Origin: Streptomyces altiplanensis
GTDB taxonomy: Bacteria; Actinomycetota; Actinomycetes; Streptomycetales; Streptomycetaceae
Assembly: GCA_003719395.1 (NCBI GenBank)
Contig: RHMC01000076.1
Location: 1-33,886, forward strand
Length of the DNA: 33,886 nt
Reading direction: 5' to 3'
Shown: piece after piece, positions 8,349 through 16,821 of the stretch
How positions within the stretch are numbered: the stretch's first letter is position 1
How the letters are laid out: each line of letters begins with the position of its first letter
Made by a program: the position numbers and the translations under genes
Notes under the pieces: generated by a model
The model's database searches: none
Told to the model about the DNA's origin: nothing
The model's input: the letters and a program-made list of their open reading frames with translations, nothing else

Positions 8349-8792
8349 GTGCTGGAAACCGCACGTCCCGCCACCTGGCGCGTCACGCTGCCGCACACCA
8401 CTGCCGCAGTGCCGATCGCGCGTGCCCTGATCCGTACCGCTCTCTCGGACACCTCGGCGCCGGAAGCCTCCGCGGACACCACCGACACGGCGGAGCTGCT
8501 CACCGCCGAACTCGTCGCCAACGCCGTGGAGCACACGAGTGGGGAACAGCCCATAGAGCTGGTGGTGGAGCTGTCGCCGGCCGGCTGCCAGGTCGAGGTG
8601 CACGACCGCGACCCGGGGCCGCCGGGCCACCTGGAATCGGCGGCGGACATACGGCCGCCCGACCCCTGGCAGGAACACGGCCGCGGGCTGCTGCTCATCC
8701 GCATGCTCAGCTCGGCCTGCGGGCACCGCCGCACCGAGTACGGCAAGGCCGTCTGGTTCACGCTTCCCGCGCTGCCTGTCCCCGCGTACTGA
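8349..8792 (+). CDS. ATP-binding protein, RsbW/SpoIIAB-like (HATPase)
   Basis: Short 147-residue GHKL-type ATPase of the anti-sigma/serine kinase class common in streptomycetes. The N-box TAELVANAVEHTSG is at about residues 56-69, the G1 region VEVHDRDPGPP near 82-92, and the G2-like HGRGLLLIRMLSSACG near 114-129. Such proteins bind ATP and may phosphorylate an anti-sigma antagonist or sequester a sigma factor; many orphan copies have no known partner, and none is encoded beside this one. The start is GTG 8349, about 10 nt after GGAAGGGG. Its 3' end overlaps the convergent permease gene by 35 bp. Confidence 0.85.
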   Translation: MLETARPATWRVTLPHTTAAVPIARALIRTALSDTSAPEASADTTDTAELLTAELVANAVEHTSGEQPIELVVELSPAGCQVEVHDRDPGPPGHLESAADIRPPDPWQEHGRGLLLIRMLSSACGHRRTEYGKAVWFTLPALPVPAY

Positions 8793-10174
8793 CGAGGCGG
8801 GAGTGGCGGCGGCCGTAGAGGGCGTACACCAGCGCGCCGGCCACCAGGAACACCGCGAACTGGACCCAGGTCGTCCAGCCGGTCCCGTACATCAGGTAGA
8901 GGCAGAAGGCCACGCCCAGCACCGGGCTCACCGGGTAGAGGGGCACCCGGAAGGAGCGCCGCAGGTCCGGGTTGCGGCGGCGCAGCGCGACGACGGCGAC
9001 GTTCACCACGGCCATGACCGCCAGGGTGCCGATGGTCGTCAGGTTGATCACGACGTCGAGCGGCACGACGGCGGCCGGTACCGCGAAGACCGCGGCGACG
9101 ATCCAGGTGTTGGCGACGGGCGTCGAGGTCTTCGGCGAGACGTGCTCGAAGACGCGCGGGACGAGGCCGTCGCGGGACATCGACATCAGGACGCGGGTCT
9201 GCCCGTACATCACGGCGAGGACGACGGACGCGATGGCGACGACCGCGCCGAAGGCGATGACGCCGCCACCGAGCGTCGAGTCCGTGACCCGGTTGACGAT
9301 GAGCGAGAGCGCGGCGGGCTGCGAGGCGACGTCGGCGGCGGACATCGCGCCGATGGCGGCGATCGCGACCAGGCAGTACAGCAGCGTGACGATGCCGAGA
9401 CAGATCATGATCGCCAGCGGTACGTTCCTGCGCGGGTCCTTGACCTCTTCGCCGGCCGTGGTGATCGCGTCGAAGCCGATGTACGAGAAGAAGGCGAGCG
9501 AGGCTCCCGAGGTGATGCCCGCCAGGCCGTGCGGGGCGAACGGCGAGAGGTTGTCCGAGGTGAAGGCCGTGAACGCGATGGCGCAGAAGAGGATCAGTAC
9601 GGCGATCTTCACGACGGCCATGACGGCGGTGGCGCGGGCGCTCTCCCGGACCCCGCGCACCAGCAGCAGCGCGGCGAGCAGTATCACGACGACGGCGGGG
9701 ATGTTCACGACGCCGCCGTCGCCGGGCGGGCTGGAGAGCGCGGCGGGCAGCTGCCATCCGACGAGGCTGTTGAGGAGCTCGTTGAGGTACTGGGCCCCAG
9801 CCGACGGCGACGGCGGAGACGGACACGCCGTATTCGAGCAGCAGGCACCACCCGGTGAGGAAGGCGACGCGCTCACCGAGGGCGGCGTAGGCGAAGGAGT
9901 ACGAGCTGCCGGAGACCGGGATCGCGCCGCCGAGCTCGGCGAACGAGAAGGCGGTGAAGACGCAGGTGATCGCGGCGAGGACGAAGGAGACGACGACGGC
10001 GGGGCCCGCTTCGGCGACGCTGTCGGAGAGGCCGACGAAGATGCCGGTGCCGACGATGGCGCCGACGCCGAAGCACACGAGCTGGAAGAGCCCCATGGTG
10101 CGCTTGAGGCCGTGCCCCTCAAGGTCCGCGCCCGATTCGGCGACGAGCTGGTCGGGGGACTTGATGCGCTGCAT
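8758..10174 (-). CDS. APC-superfamily amino acid permease (cationic amino acid transporter-like), one frameshift
   Basis: Integral membrane permease of about 471 residues and roughly 12 helices. The N-terminus (LKRTMGLFQLVCFGVGAIV, then GTGIFVGLS) carries the APC first-helix signature; later segments include FFSYIGFDAITTAGEEVKDP and the tail LYPVSPVLGVAFCLYLMYG, typical of YfnA/CAT-like transporters. The frame changes at about 9800, where removing one base from the CCCC run at 9796-9799 joins VSAVAVGW to AQYLNELLNS. ATG 10174 begins the first recognisable sequence. It is the next gene downstream of ornithine carbamoyltransferase and arginine deiminase on the same strand, so arginine/ornithine transport is likely, but the family covers many substrates. 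The upstream region holds a TAGTAT -10 and a strong hairpin. Confidence 0.85.
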
Positions 10175-10208
10175 GGGGTGGTTCTCTTCTCTTGCGCTCA
10201 CAACGAAA

Positions 10209-10238
10209 TGGGGTCCGAGCGTGCGAGCTCGGACCCCA
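10209..10238. terminator. Perfect 12-bp hairpin between argF and the permease gene
   Basis: TGGGGTCCGAGC (10209-10220) pairs perfectly with GCTCGGACCCCA (10227-10238) around a 6-nt loop. Read on the minus strand it lies 56 nt after the ornithine carbamoyltransferase stop and 35 nt before the permease ATG. No U-tract follows. It may terminate argF transcripts. Alternatively, because a TAGTAT -10 lies only 13 bp upstream, it would sit at the very 5' end of a permease mRNA as a leader structure. Confidence 0.6.
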
Positions 10239-10250
10239 CCAATCGGCGAC

Positions 10251-10256
10251 ATACTA
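10251..10256 (-). promoter_or_regulatory. Candidate -10 element for the permease gene
   Basis: On the minus strand TAGTAT matches the actinobacterial TANNNT -10 consensus. A start of transcription would fall around 10244, directly before the 12-bp hairpin. The -35 region is weak (TTGGGT at a 19-bp spacing). Confidence 0.35.
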
Positions 10257-10293
10257 GCCGCCACCGCACATGTTCACCCAAACAGTTGTATAG

Positions 10294-11301
10294 CTATTCC
10301 GGACCGGACATGGTAGCGACGAGCACGGCCTTGATCGTGTGCATACGGTTCTCGGCCTCGTCGAAGACGACCGAGTGCGCCGACTCGAAGACCTCGTCGG
10401 TGACCTCGAGCTCGGTCAGACCGTACTGCTCGTGGATGTCGCGGCCGACCTTGGTGCCGAGGTCGTGGAAGGCCGGCAGGCAGTGCAGGAACTTCACGTC
10501 CGGGTTGCCGGTGGCGCGCAGTACGTCCGTGGTCACGGCGTACGGGGAGAGGGCCTCGATCCGCTCGGCCCAGACCTCCTTGGGCTCCCCCATCGACACC
10601 CAGACGTCGGTGGCGACGAAGTCGGCACCCAGGACCCCCTCGGCGACGTCCTCGGTGAGGGTCACGCGGGCGCCGCTCAGCTCGGCGGCCTTGCGGGCCT
10701 GCGCGACGATGTCGTCGGCCGGCCAGTAGGCCCTGGGCGCGACGATGCGTACGTCCATGCCGAGCAGGGCGCCGGTGGCCAGGTAGGAATTGCCCATGTT
10801 GAAGCGGGCGTCCCCCAGGTAGGCGAAGGCGATCCGCTCCAGGGGCTTGGCGCAGTGCTCGGTCATGGTGAGTACGTCGGCGAGCATCTGGGTGGGGTGC
10901 CAGTCGTCGGTGAGCCCGTTGAAGACGGGGACGCCTGCGTACGCCGCCAGTTCCTCGACGGCGGCCTGGCTGTCCCCGCGGTACTCGATGCCGTCGAACA
11001 TCCGGCCCAGCACCCGCGCCGTGTCCTTGACCGACTCCTTGTGCCCGATCTGGGAGCCGGAGGGGTCGAGGTACGTCGTCGACGCGCCCTGGTCGGCAGC
11101 GGCCACCTCGAACGCGCAGCGGGTGCGGGTGGAGGTCTTCTCGAAGATCAGCGCGATGTTCCTGCCGCGCAGCCGCGGCACCTCGGTGCCCGCCTTCTTG
11201 GCCGCCTTGAGCTCGGCGGCGAGGTCGATCAGGCCGCGGAACTCCTCCGCGGTGAAGTCCAGCTCCTTGAGGAGGTGGCGGCCTGCGAGGTCTGTCGCCA
11301 T
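10294..11301 (-). CDS. argF: ornithine carbamoyltransferase
   Basis: Carbamoyltransferase of 335 residues, the usual length, that interconverts ornithine + carbamoyl phosphate and citrulline. The carbamoyl-phosphate loop STRTR is at residues 57-61; WHPTQMLADV and FLHCLPAFHD supply the other active-site motifs, with HCLP the ornithine-side signature. The frame is open to 11346 but ATG 11301 has a clear AGGAG site and matches the family N-terminus (MATDLAGRHLLKELDF). It lies 63 bp downstream of arginine deiminase on the same strand, so the catabolic role (citrulline phosphorolysis, arcB) is as likely as the biosynthetic one. No carbamate kinase is encoded in the window. The protein is intact. 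Confidence 0.93.
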   Translation of the reverse strand: MATDLAGRHLLKELDFTAEEFRGLIDLAAELKAAKKAGTEVPRLRGRNIALIFEKTSTRTRCAFEVAAADQGASTTYLDPSGSQIGHKESVKDTARVLGRMFDGIEYRGDSQAAVEELAAYAGVPVFNGLTDDWHPTQMLADVLTMTEHCAKPLERIAFAYLGDARFNMGNSYLATGALLGMDVRIVAPRAYWPADDIVAQARKAAELSGARVTLTEDVAEGVLGADFVATDVWVSMGEPKEVWAERIEALSPYAVTTDVLRATGNPDVKFLHCLPAFHDLGTKVGRDIHEQYGLTELEVTDEVFESAHSVVFDEAENRMHTIKAVLVATMSGPE

Positions 11302-11364
11302 GGTGGCTGCTCCTGAGTCGGTCGCACATGCGGGCATTGGAAGCATATACGAATGAGCGCATCA

Positions 11365-12597
11365 CTATACAGCGTCGCGTTCGACCGGGCAGCTCATGCA
11401 CCGGGGACCGCCCCGCCCCCTGCCCAGCTCGTTCCCCTTGATCTCGATGACCTCGATGCCCTGCTTGCGCAGATGGGTGTTGGTGGTGACGTTGCGCTCG
11501 TACGCCACGACCACGCCCGGCTCGACCGCCAGCACGTTGCAGCCGTCGTCCCACTGCTCGCGCTCCGCCGCGTGGACGTCCTGGGTGGCGGTCAGCACCC
11601 GGACGGAGTCCAGGCCGAGGGCGGCCGCTATGGCGCGGTGCATGTGCTCGGGCGGATGGTCGGTGACCTTCAGCTCGCGCTCGCCGTCCCCCGGTTCGAT
11701 GGTGTACGAGCGGAGCATGCCGAGCCCGGCGTACTGGGTGAAGGTGTCGCCGTCGACCATCGTCATCACCGTGTCGAGATGCATGAACGCCCGGCTCTTG
11801 GGCATGTCGAGCGCCACGATGGTGGTGGCGGAGCCCGCCTCGAAGAGCCCGCGGGCGAGCATCTCCACGGCCTGCGGGGTGGTGCGCTCGCTCATTCCGA
11901 TCAGGACGGCGCCGTTGCCGAGGACCAGGACGTCGCCGCCCTCGATGGTGGAGGGGTAGTCGTGCTGACCCTCCGACCAGTGGTGGAAGTCCCCCGCCTC
12001 CGGACTCCTGAAGAGCGGGTGGTGCTTGTAGATCGCCTCGAAGTGGACGGTCTCGCGCTGCCGGGCCGGCCAGCGCATGGCGTTGATGGACACGCCGTCG
12101 TATATCCAGGCGGAGGTGTCCCGGGTGAAGAGATGGTTCGGCAGCGGCTGGATCAGGAAGTCGTCCAGGTCCATGACGTGGAAGCGGACCGAGGTCGGCT
12201 CGGGGTGGCGCGCCAGGAACTCCCGCTTCGTCATGCCGCCGACGAGCGCCTCGACCAGATCGGTCACGGGCAGGTCGTCGAACGCCTCGCGCAGGTGGCC
12301 GGTGGCGAGCGGCCCGTACTCCTTCTCGTCGAAGACCCGGTCCAGGACGAGGTTCCTGGCCGCCGGGATCTCCAGCGACTCGCGCAGCAGATCACCGAAG
12401 AGGTGCACCACGACGCCCCGGTCGCGCAGGACGTCGGCGAATCCGTCGTGCTCCTGGCGTGCGCGGCGCACCCACAGCACGTCGTCGAAGAGCAGCGCGT
12501 CCTTGTTGCTGGGGGTGAGACGCTTCAGCTCCAGATCCGGTCGGTGGAGAATGACGCGGCGCAGCCGCCCGGCCTCGGAATCGACATGGAATCCCAT
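11365..12597 (-). CDS. arcA: arginine deiminase
   Basis: Hydrolyses arginine to citrulline and ammonia, the first step of the arginine deiminase pathway; 410 residues, the normal family length. N-terminal VDSEAGRLRRVILHRP, then FTRDTSAW, STIEGGDVLVLGNG and AFMHLDTVMTMVDGD give the substrate-binding Asp, Glu and His positions of the guanidino-modifying fold. The C-terminal RCMSCPVERD holds the catalytic cysteine. ATG 12597 is preceded by GGATGGGGGG and matches the family start (MGFHVDSE); the frame continues upstream to 12789 without homology. It ends with TAG at 11365, 63 bp before argF, and the two are probably co-transcribed. The short AT-richer spacer may carry a promoter or arginine-repressor site. 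Confidence 0.95.
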   Translation of the reverse strand: MGFHVDSEAGRLRRVILHRPDLELKRLTPSNKDALLFDDVLWVRRARQEHDGFADVLRDRGVVVHLFGDLLRESLEIPAARNLVLDRVFDEKEYGPLATGHLREAFDDLPVTDLVEALVGGMTKREFLARHPEPTSVRFHVMDLDDFLIQPLPNHLFTRDTSAWIYDGVSINAMRWPARQRETVHFEAIYKHHPLFRSPEAGDFHHWSEGQHDYPSTIEGGDVLVLGNGAVLIGMSERTTPQAVEMLARGLFEAGSATTIVALDMPKSRAFMHLDTVMTMVDGDTFTQYAGLGMLRSYTIEPGDGERELKVTDHPPEHMHRAIAAALGLDSVRVLTATQDVHAAEREQWDDGCNVLAVEPGVVVAYERNVTTNTHLRKQGIEVIEIKGNELGRGRGGPRCMSCPVERDAV

Positions 12598-12746
12598 CCC
12601 CCCATCCTGACCGAGCGCGGCCGGGCGCGCGGCCCTACGGGGAAGTGCGGTCGTCCGGAGCGCCGTCACGGTGACGCCGCGCGGCCGCCGGAGGGGGGAG
12701 CACCGGGTGCCTCGCGGGGGCGTGCCCGTGCGGCCGGGGGGCCGGC

Positions 12747-12786
12747 CGCCCCCTGCGCGACAGGGATCCGCATCGCGCAGGGGGCG
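12747..12786. terminator. Perfect 14-bp hairpin ending the pnkp-hen1 unit
   Basis: The arm 12747-12760 (ends CCCCCTGCGCGA) and the arm 12773-12786 (begins TCGCGCAGGGGG) are exact reverse complements around a 12-nt loop that contains GGATCC. On the minus strand it starts 10 nt after the pnkp stop at 12796. There is no T-tract, as is usual for terminators in this GC range. It also separates pnkp from the next minus-strand gene, arginine deiminase. Confidence 0.75.
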
Positions 12787-12795
12787 CACTTCAGG

Positions 12796-15348
12796 TCACA
12801 GCCGCGGGTCGACCGGCTCCGACTCCAGTGCCAGGACCGCGAACACGGCCTCGTGGACCCGCCACAGCGGCTCCCCCTCGGCCAGCCGGTCCAGCGCCTC
12901 CAGGCCCAGTGCGTACTCGCGCAGAGCGAGCGAGCGCTTGTGGCCCAGGAACCGGTTGCGCAGCTTGGCGAGCTGTTCCGGGCGGGTGTACTCGGGACCG
13001 TAGATGATCCGCAGGTACTCGCGGCCGCGCACCTTGATGCCCGGCTGCACGAGCCTGTTCCTCCCGTCCCGTGCGAGTGCCTCGACCGGCTTGACGACCA
13101 TGCCCTCGCCGCCCCGGCTGGTCATCTCCAGCCACCAGTCGGTGCCCGACCGGACGGACTCCGGGTCACCTGTGTCGACGATCAGCCTGCGGGTGGTCTG
13201 GAGCAGTGCGGTCGGGTCGTGCTCGACCAGCCGGTCCAGCCAGGCCAGCTGCTGGTCGTGCGGTACGCCCGCGAGCGAGCGGCCCTGGACGGCGAGCAGC
13301 TGGAACGGTGCGAGCCGCACGCCCTCCAGCCCTTCGGTGGGCCAGCAGTAGCGCCGGTACGCGTCGGTGAACGCGGCCGCGTCGGCGGCCCGTTCGCGCT
13401 GCGTCGCCTGCAGGCCGTTGACGTCGACCCCGCGGGCGGCCGCCCCTTCGAGCGCCGCCAGGGCGCCGGGGAAGACGGCGCGCGACGCGGCGCCCACGGC
13501 GGCGTACTGGTGGCGCAGCAGTCCTGACGCCTTGAGCGACCAGGGCATCAGCTCCGCGTCGAGCAGCAGCCAGTCGGTCTGGAGCTCGTCCCAGAGACCG
13601 GCCTCGGTGACGGCGGTGCGCAGCCGGTGGAGGATCAGCTCGGTGATGGTCTGCTCGTCGAAGAAGGGGCGGCCGGTGCGGGTGTGGACGACGCCGGTCG
13701 GGCCGTCCACACCGAACCGCTCGCGTGCCGTGCCCGCGTCCCGGCAGACCAGCACCACCGCCCGGGAACCCATGTGCTTCTCCTCGCACACGACCCGCGC
13801 GACACCGTCCGCCTTGTAGCCGGCGAAGGCCTCGGCGGGGTGCTCCAGGTAGCCGTCCACCGCCGACGTGCCGGTCGGGGACATCGTCGGCGGCAGGTAG
13901 GCGAGCAGACGCGGGTCGACGGCGAAGCGGCTCATGACTTCGAGCGCGGCGGCCGCGTTCTCCTCGCGCACGGCGACCCGGCCCATGTGCCGCGTCTCGA
14001 CGACCCGGCGGCCGTGCACGTCGGCGAGGTCCAGCGGACGGCCGCCCTCTGCCCCGTTCGATGCGGCTCCGCCGGGCGCCTCGGTGGTGAGCGGCTTGGC
14101 CGGCTCGTACCAGACCCGCTCGGCCGGTACGTCGACGATTTCGCGCTCCGGCCAGCGCAGCGCGGTCATCCTGCCGCCGAAGACCGCGCCGGTGTCCAGG
14201 CAGATGGTGTTGTTGATCCAGGAGGTGCCGGGCACGGGCGTGTGGCCGTAGACGACGGCGGCGCGGCCGCGGTAGTCCTCGGCCCACGGGTAGCGCACGG
14301 GCAGGCCGAACTCGTCGGTCTCGCCGGTCGTGTCGCCGTACAGCGCGTGCGAGCGGACCCGGCCGGAGGTGCGGCCGTGGTACTTCTCGGGCAGTCCGGC
14401 GTGGCACACGACGAGGTTGCCGCCGTCGAGGACGTAGTGGCTGACGAGCCCGTCGATGAACTCCCGCACCTGCTCCTTGAAGCCCTCGTCCTCCTTCTCC
14501 AGCTGCTCGATGGTCTCGGCGAGTCCGTGCGTGTGCTGGACGTTCCTGCCCTTGAGGTAACGGCCGAGCTTGTTCTCGTGGTTCCCGGGCACGCACAGCG
14601 CGTCGCCGGAGGCGACCATGCCCATCACCCGGCGCAGCACGCCCGGGCTGTCGGGACCGCGGTCGACGAGGTCGCCGACGAAGACGGCCGTACGCCCCTC
14701 GGGGTGCGACCCGTCGACGTAACCGAGCTTGCCCAGCAGGGTCTCCAGCTCGGAGCGGCAGCCGTGGACGTCGCCGATGATGTCGAAGGGGCCGGTGAGG
14801 TGGGTGAGGTCGTTGTAGCGGCGCTCCAGCACGACTTCGGCGGCGTCGACCTCCTCCACGCTGCGCAGGACGTGCACCTTGCGGAAGCCCTCGCGCTCCA
14901 GGCTCCGCAGCGAACGGCGCAGCTCGCGCCGGTGCCGCTGGATGACGTGGCGGGGCATGCCGGCCCGGTCGGGGCGTACGGCGTTGCGCCCGGCGCACAC
15001 CTCCTCCGGCAGGTCGAGGACGATCGCGATCGGCAGTACGTCGTACTTCCTGGCCAGCTGGACGAGCTGCTTGCGGCTCTCCGGCTGCACGTTGGTCGCG
15101 TCGACGACGGTCAGCCGGCCGGCCTCAAGACGCTTGCCCGCGATGTAGTGCAGGACGTCGAACGCATCACGGCTCGCGCTCTGGTCGTTCTCGTCGTCGG
15201 CGACCAGGCCGCGGCAGAAGTCGGAGGAGATGACCTCGGTGGGCTTGAAGTGCCGGTGCGCGAACGTGGACTTGCCGGATCCGGTGGCACCGACCAGGAC
15301 CACGAGGGACAGGTCGGTGACGGGCAGCGTGCGGGTGGTGGTGCTCAT
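12796..15348 (-). CDS. pnkp: bacterial RNA-repair enzyme Pnkp: polynucleotide kinase-phosphatase-ligase
   Basis: Intact 850-residue three-domain RNA end-healing and sealing enzyme. Kinase: P-loop GATGSGKST (residues 20-28) and the RRDxR-like region RHRRELRRSLRSLE near 138-151. Metallophosphatase: GDVHG (192-196), GDLVDRG (225-231), GNHE (255-258), CHAG (315-318) and GHT near 368. Ligase/adenylyltransferase: EEKHMGSR (522-529), the nucleophilic-lysine motif with Lys524, then LLLDAEL, EGMVVKP (748-754) and IKVRGREY. In the characterised Clostridium thermocellum system Pnkp heals 5'-OH and 2',3'-cyclic phosphate ends and seals them with Hen1, which activates the ligase and 2'-O-methylates the break. 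ATG 15348 overlaps the hen1 stop as ATGA. A perfect hairpin follows the stop. Confidence 0.95.
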   Translation of the reverse strand: MSTTTRTLPVTDLSLVVLVGATGSGKSTFAHRHFKPTEVISSDFCRGLVADDENDQSASRDAFDVLHYIAGKRLEAGRLTVVDATNVQPESRKQLVQLARKYDVLPIAIVLDLPEEVCAGRNAVRPDRAGMPRHVIQRHRRELRRSLRSLEREGFRKVHVLRSVEEVDAAEVVLERRYNDLTHLTGPFDIIGDVHGCRSELETLLGKLGYVDGSHPEGRTAVFVGDLVDRGPDSPGVLRRVMGMVASGDALCVPGNHENKLGRYLKGRNVQHTHGLAETIEQLEKEDEGFKEQVREFIDGLVSHYVLDGGNLVVCHAGLPEKYHGRTSGRVRSHALYGDTTGETDEFGLPVRYPWAEDYRGRAAVVYGHTPVPGTSWINNTICLDTGAVFGGRMTALRWPEREIVDVPAERVWYEPAKPLTTEAPGGAASNGAEGGRPLDLADVHGRRVVETRHMGRVAVREENAAAALEVMSRFAVDPRLLAYLPPTMSPTGTSAVDGYLEHPAEAFAGYKADGVARVVCEEKHMGSRAVVLVCRDAGTARERFGVDGPTGVVHTRTGRPFFDEQTITELILHRLRTAVTEAGLWDELQTDWLLLDAELMPWSLKASGLLRHQYAAVGAASRAVFPGALAALEGAAARGVDVNGLQATQRERAADAAAFTDAYRRYCWPTEGLEGVRLAPFQLLAVQGRSLAGVPHDQQLAWLDRLVEHDPTALLQTTRRLIVDTGDPESVRSGTDWWLEMTSRGGEGMVVKPVEALARDGRNRLVQPGIKVRGREYLRIIYGPEYTRPEQLAKLRNRFLGHKRSLALREYALGLEALDRLAEGEPLWRVHEAVFAVLALESEPVDPRL

Positions 15349-16814
15349 GCGGCTTCCGCCTCCTTCTCGTCCTGTCCGGTCATCGTGAACACCGCCATCT
15401 GGGTGGGCGGTCCGACCTCGGGGTCCTCGGCCCCGACGGGGACGAACTCGACCCCGTACCCGTGCCGCCGGGCCACCTGCTCCGCCCAGGCGCGGAACTC
15501 CTCGCGCGTCCACTCGAAGCGGTGGTCGCCGTGGCGCGCGTGTCCGGCGGGCAGGGACTCCCAGCGCACGTTGTACTCGACGTTCGGCGTGGTCACGAGC
15601 ACGGTCCGCGGACGCGCCGAGCCGAACACGGCGTACTCCAGGGCCGGCAGCCGCGGCAGGTCGAGGTGCTCGACGACCTCGCTGAGCACGGCGGCGTCGT
15701 ACCCCTTGAGCCGCTTGTCGGTGTACGTGAGAGAGCCCTGCATCAGCTTCACGCGCCCGGCCTGCCGCTCGCCCATGCGGTCCAGCTTCAGCCGCCGCGA
15801 GGCGACGGCCAGCGCGCGCACGGACACGTCCACCCCCACGATCTCGGTGAACTTCACGTCCTTGAGCAGCGCCTGCACCAACTGGCCCTGCCCGCAGCCG
15901 AGGTCGAGCACCCGGCTCGCCCCGGCCGCGCCCAGCGCCCGGAGGATCACGTCGCGCCGCTGCACGGCGAGCGGCACCGGCTTGTCCTCCGTGTCGGTCG
16001 TCTCGTCGACGGCGTTGTCGATCTCCTCGACCTCCAGGTCGTCGGCCTCGGCGAGACGCACGAGTTCGAGACGCTCCATGGCCTGCCGGGTCAGCCCCCA
16101 CCGGCGCGACAGGTACCGGCTGGTGATCAGCTTCTGTTCGGGGTGCTCGGCCAGCCAGCCCTCACCCGCCCGCAGCAGCTTGTCCACCTCGTCGGGCGCG
16201 ACCCAGTAGTGCTTCGCGTCGTCCAGCACCGGCAGCAGGACGTACAGCTGGCGCAGGGCGTCGGCGAGCCTCAGTTCCCCTTCCAGCACGAGCTGTACGT
16301 ACCGCGAGTCGCCCCACTGCGGGAACTGCTCGTCCAGCGCCACCGGCTCGGCCCGCACCGTCGTCCAGCCCAGCGGGGCGAACAGCTTCGTCACCAGCTC
16401 GGCGCCGCCCCGCGCGGGCAGCGCGGGCACCTCGATGCGCAGCGGCAGCGGGGCCGCCGCACGCTCGGGACGGGCGTTGCACACGCCGTGCAGGGCGGTC
16501 TTGAAGACCGTGCTCAGCGCGACCGCCAGCAGCGACGACGCCGCGTACGGCCGGTCGTTGACGTACTGCGCGAGCGCGGAGTCGGGCGAGCCGCCGCGTC
16601 CCTTGCCCTTGCCGCGCCGCACCAGCGCCACCGGATCCACCTCCAGCAGGAGCGCGGCCGTGCACCGCTCGGCGGACGCCTCGGGATAGAGAACGTGCGC
16701 CGTGCCGTGGGAAGTGGAGAACGTCTGCGCCTTGTCGGGGTGCTTGTGCAGCAGAAAACCGAGGTCGGTCGCGGGACGCTCCTGGTTGCCGGTTGTGCTG
16801 ATCGTCAGGAACAC
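15345..16814 (-). CDS. hen1: 3'-terminal RNA ribose 2'-O-methyltransferase Hen1
   Basis: Intact 489-residue Hen1, the partner of Pnkp. The N-terminal half (TISTTGNQERPATDLGFLL onward) is the bacteria-specific ligase-activating region. The C-terminal half is the methyltransferase, with SAM motif VLDLGCGQGQL (302-312) and the metal-binding E379-x-x-E382-H383 plus His431 (DHRFEW). It methylates the 2'-OH of the 3' end at a cleaved RNA so that the repaired site resists a second cut by the ribotoxin. GTG 16814 is the only start consistent with the family N-terminus. The SD is weak, and GATACT lies 7 nt upstream, so the message may be leaderless. TGA 15345-15347 overlaps the pnkp ATG. Confidence 0.95.
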   Translation of the reverse strand: MFLTISTTGNQERPATDLGFLLHKHPDKAQTFSTSHGTAHVLYPEASAERCTAALLLEVDPVALVRRGKGKGRGGSPDSALAQYVNDRPYAASSLLAVALSTVFKTALHGVCNARPERAAAPLPLRIEVPALPARGGAELVTKLFAPLGWTTVRAEPVALDEQFPQWGDSRYVQLVLEGELRLADALRQLYVLLPVLDDAKHYWVAPDEVDKLLRAGEGWLAEHPEQKLITSRYLSRRWGLTRQAMERLELVRLAEADDLEVEEIDNAVDETTDTEDKPVPLAVQRRDVILRALGAAGASRVLDLGCGQGQLVQALLKDVKFTEIVGVDVSVRALAVASRRLKLDRMGERQAGRVKLMQGSLTYTDKRLKGYDAAVLSEVVEHLDLPRLPALEYAVFGSARPRTVLVTTPNVEYNVRWESLPAGHARHGDHRFEWTREEFRAWAEQVARRHGYGVEFVPVGAEDPEVGPPTQMAVFTMTGQDEKEAEAA

Positions 16815-16821
16815 ACATCCG

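Noticed and set aside
13627..16209. Long plus-strand open frame (860 codons) across pnkp and hen1
   Set aside because: It is antisense to two intact, motif-complete genes, and its composition (Arg, Gly, Val, Asp-rich, no domain) is typical of the shadow frame in very GC-rich DNA.
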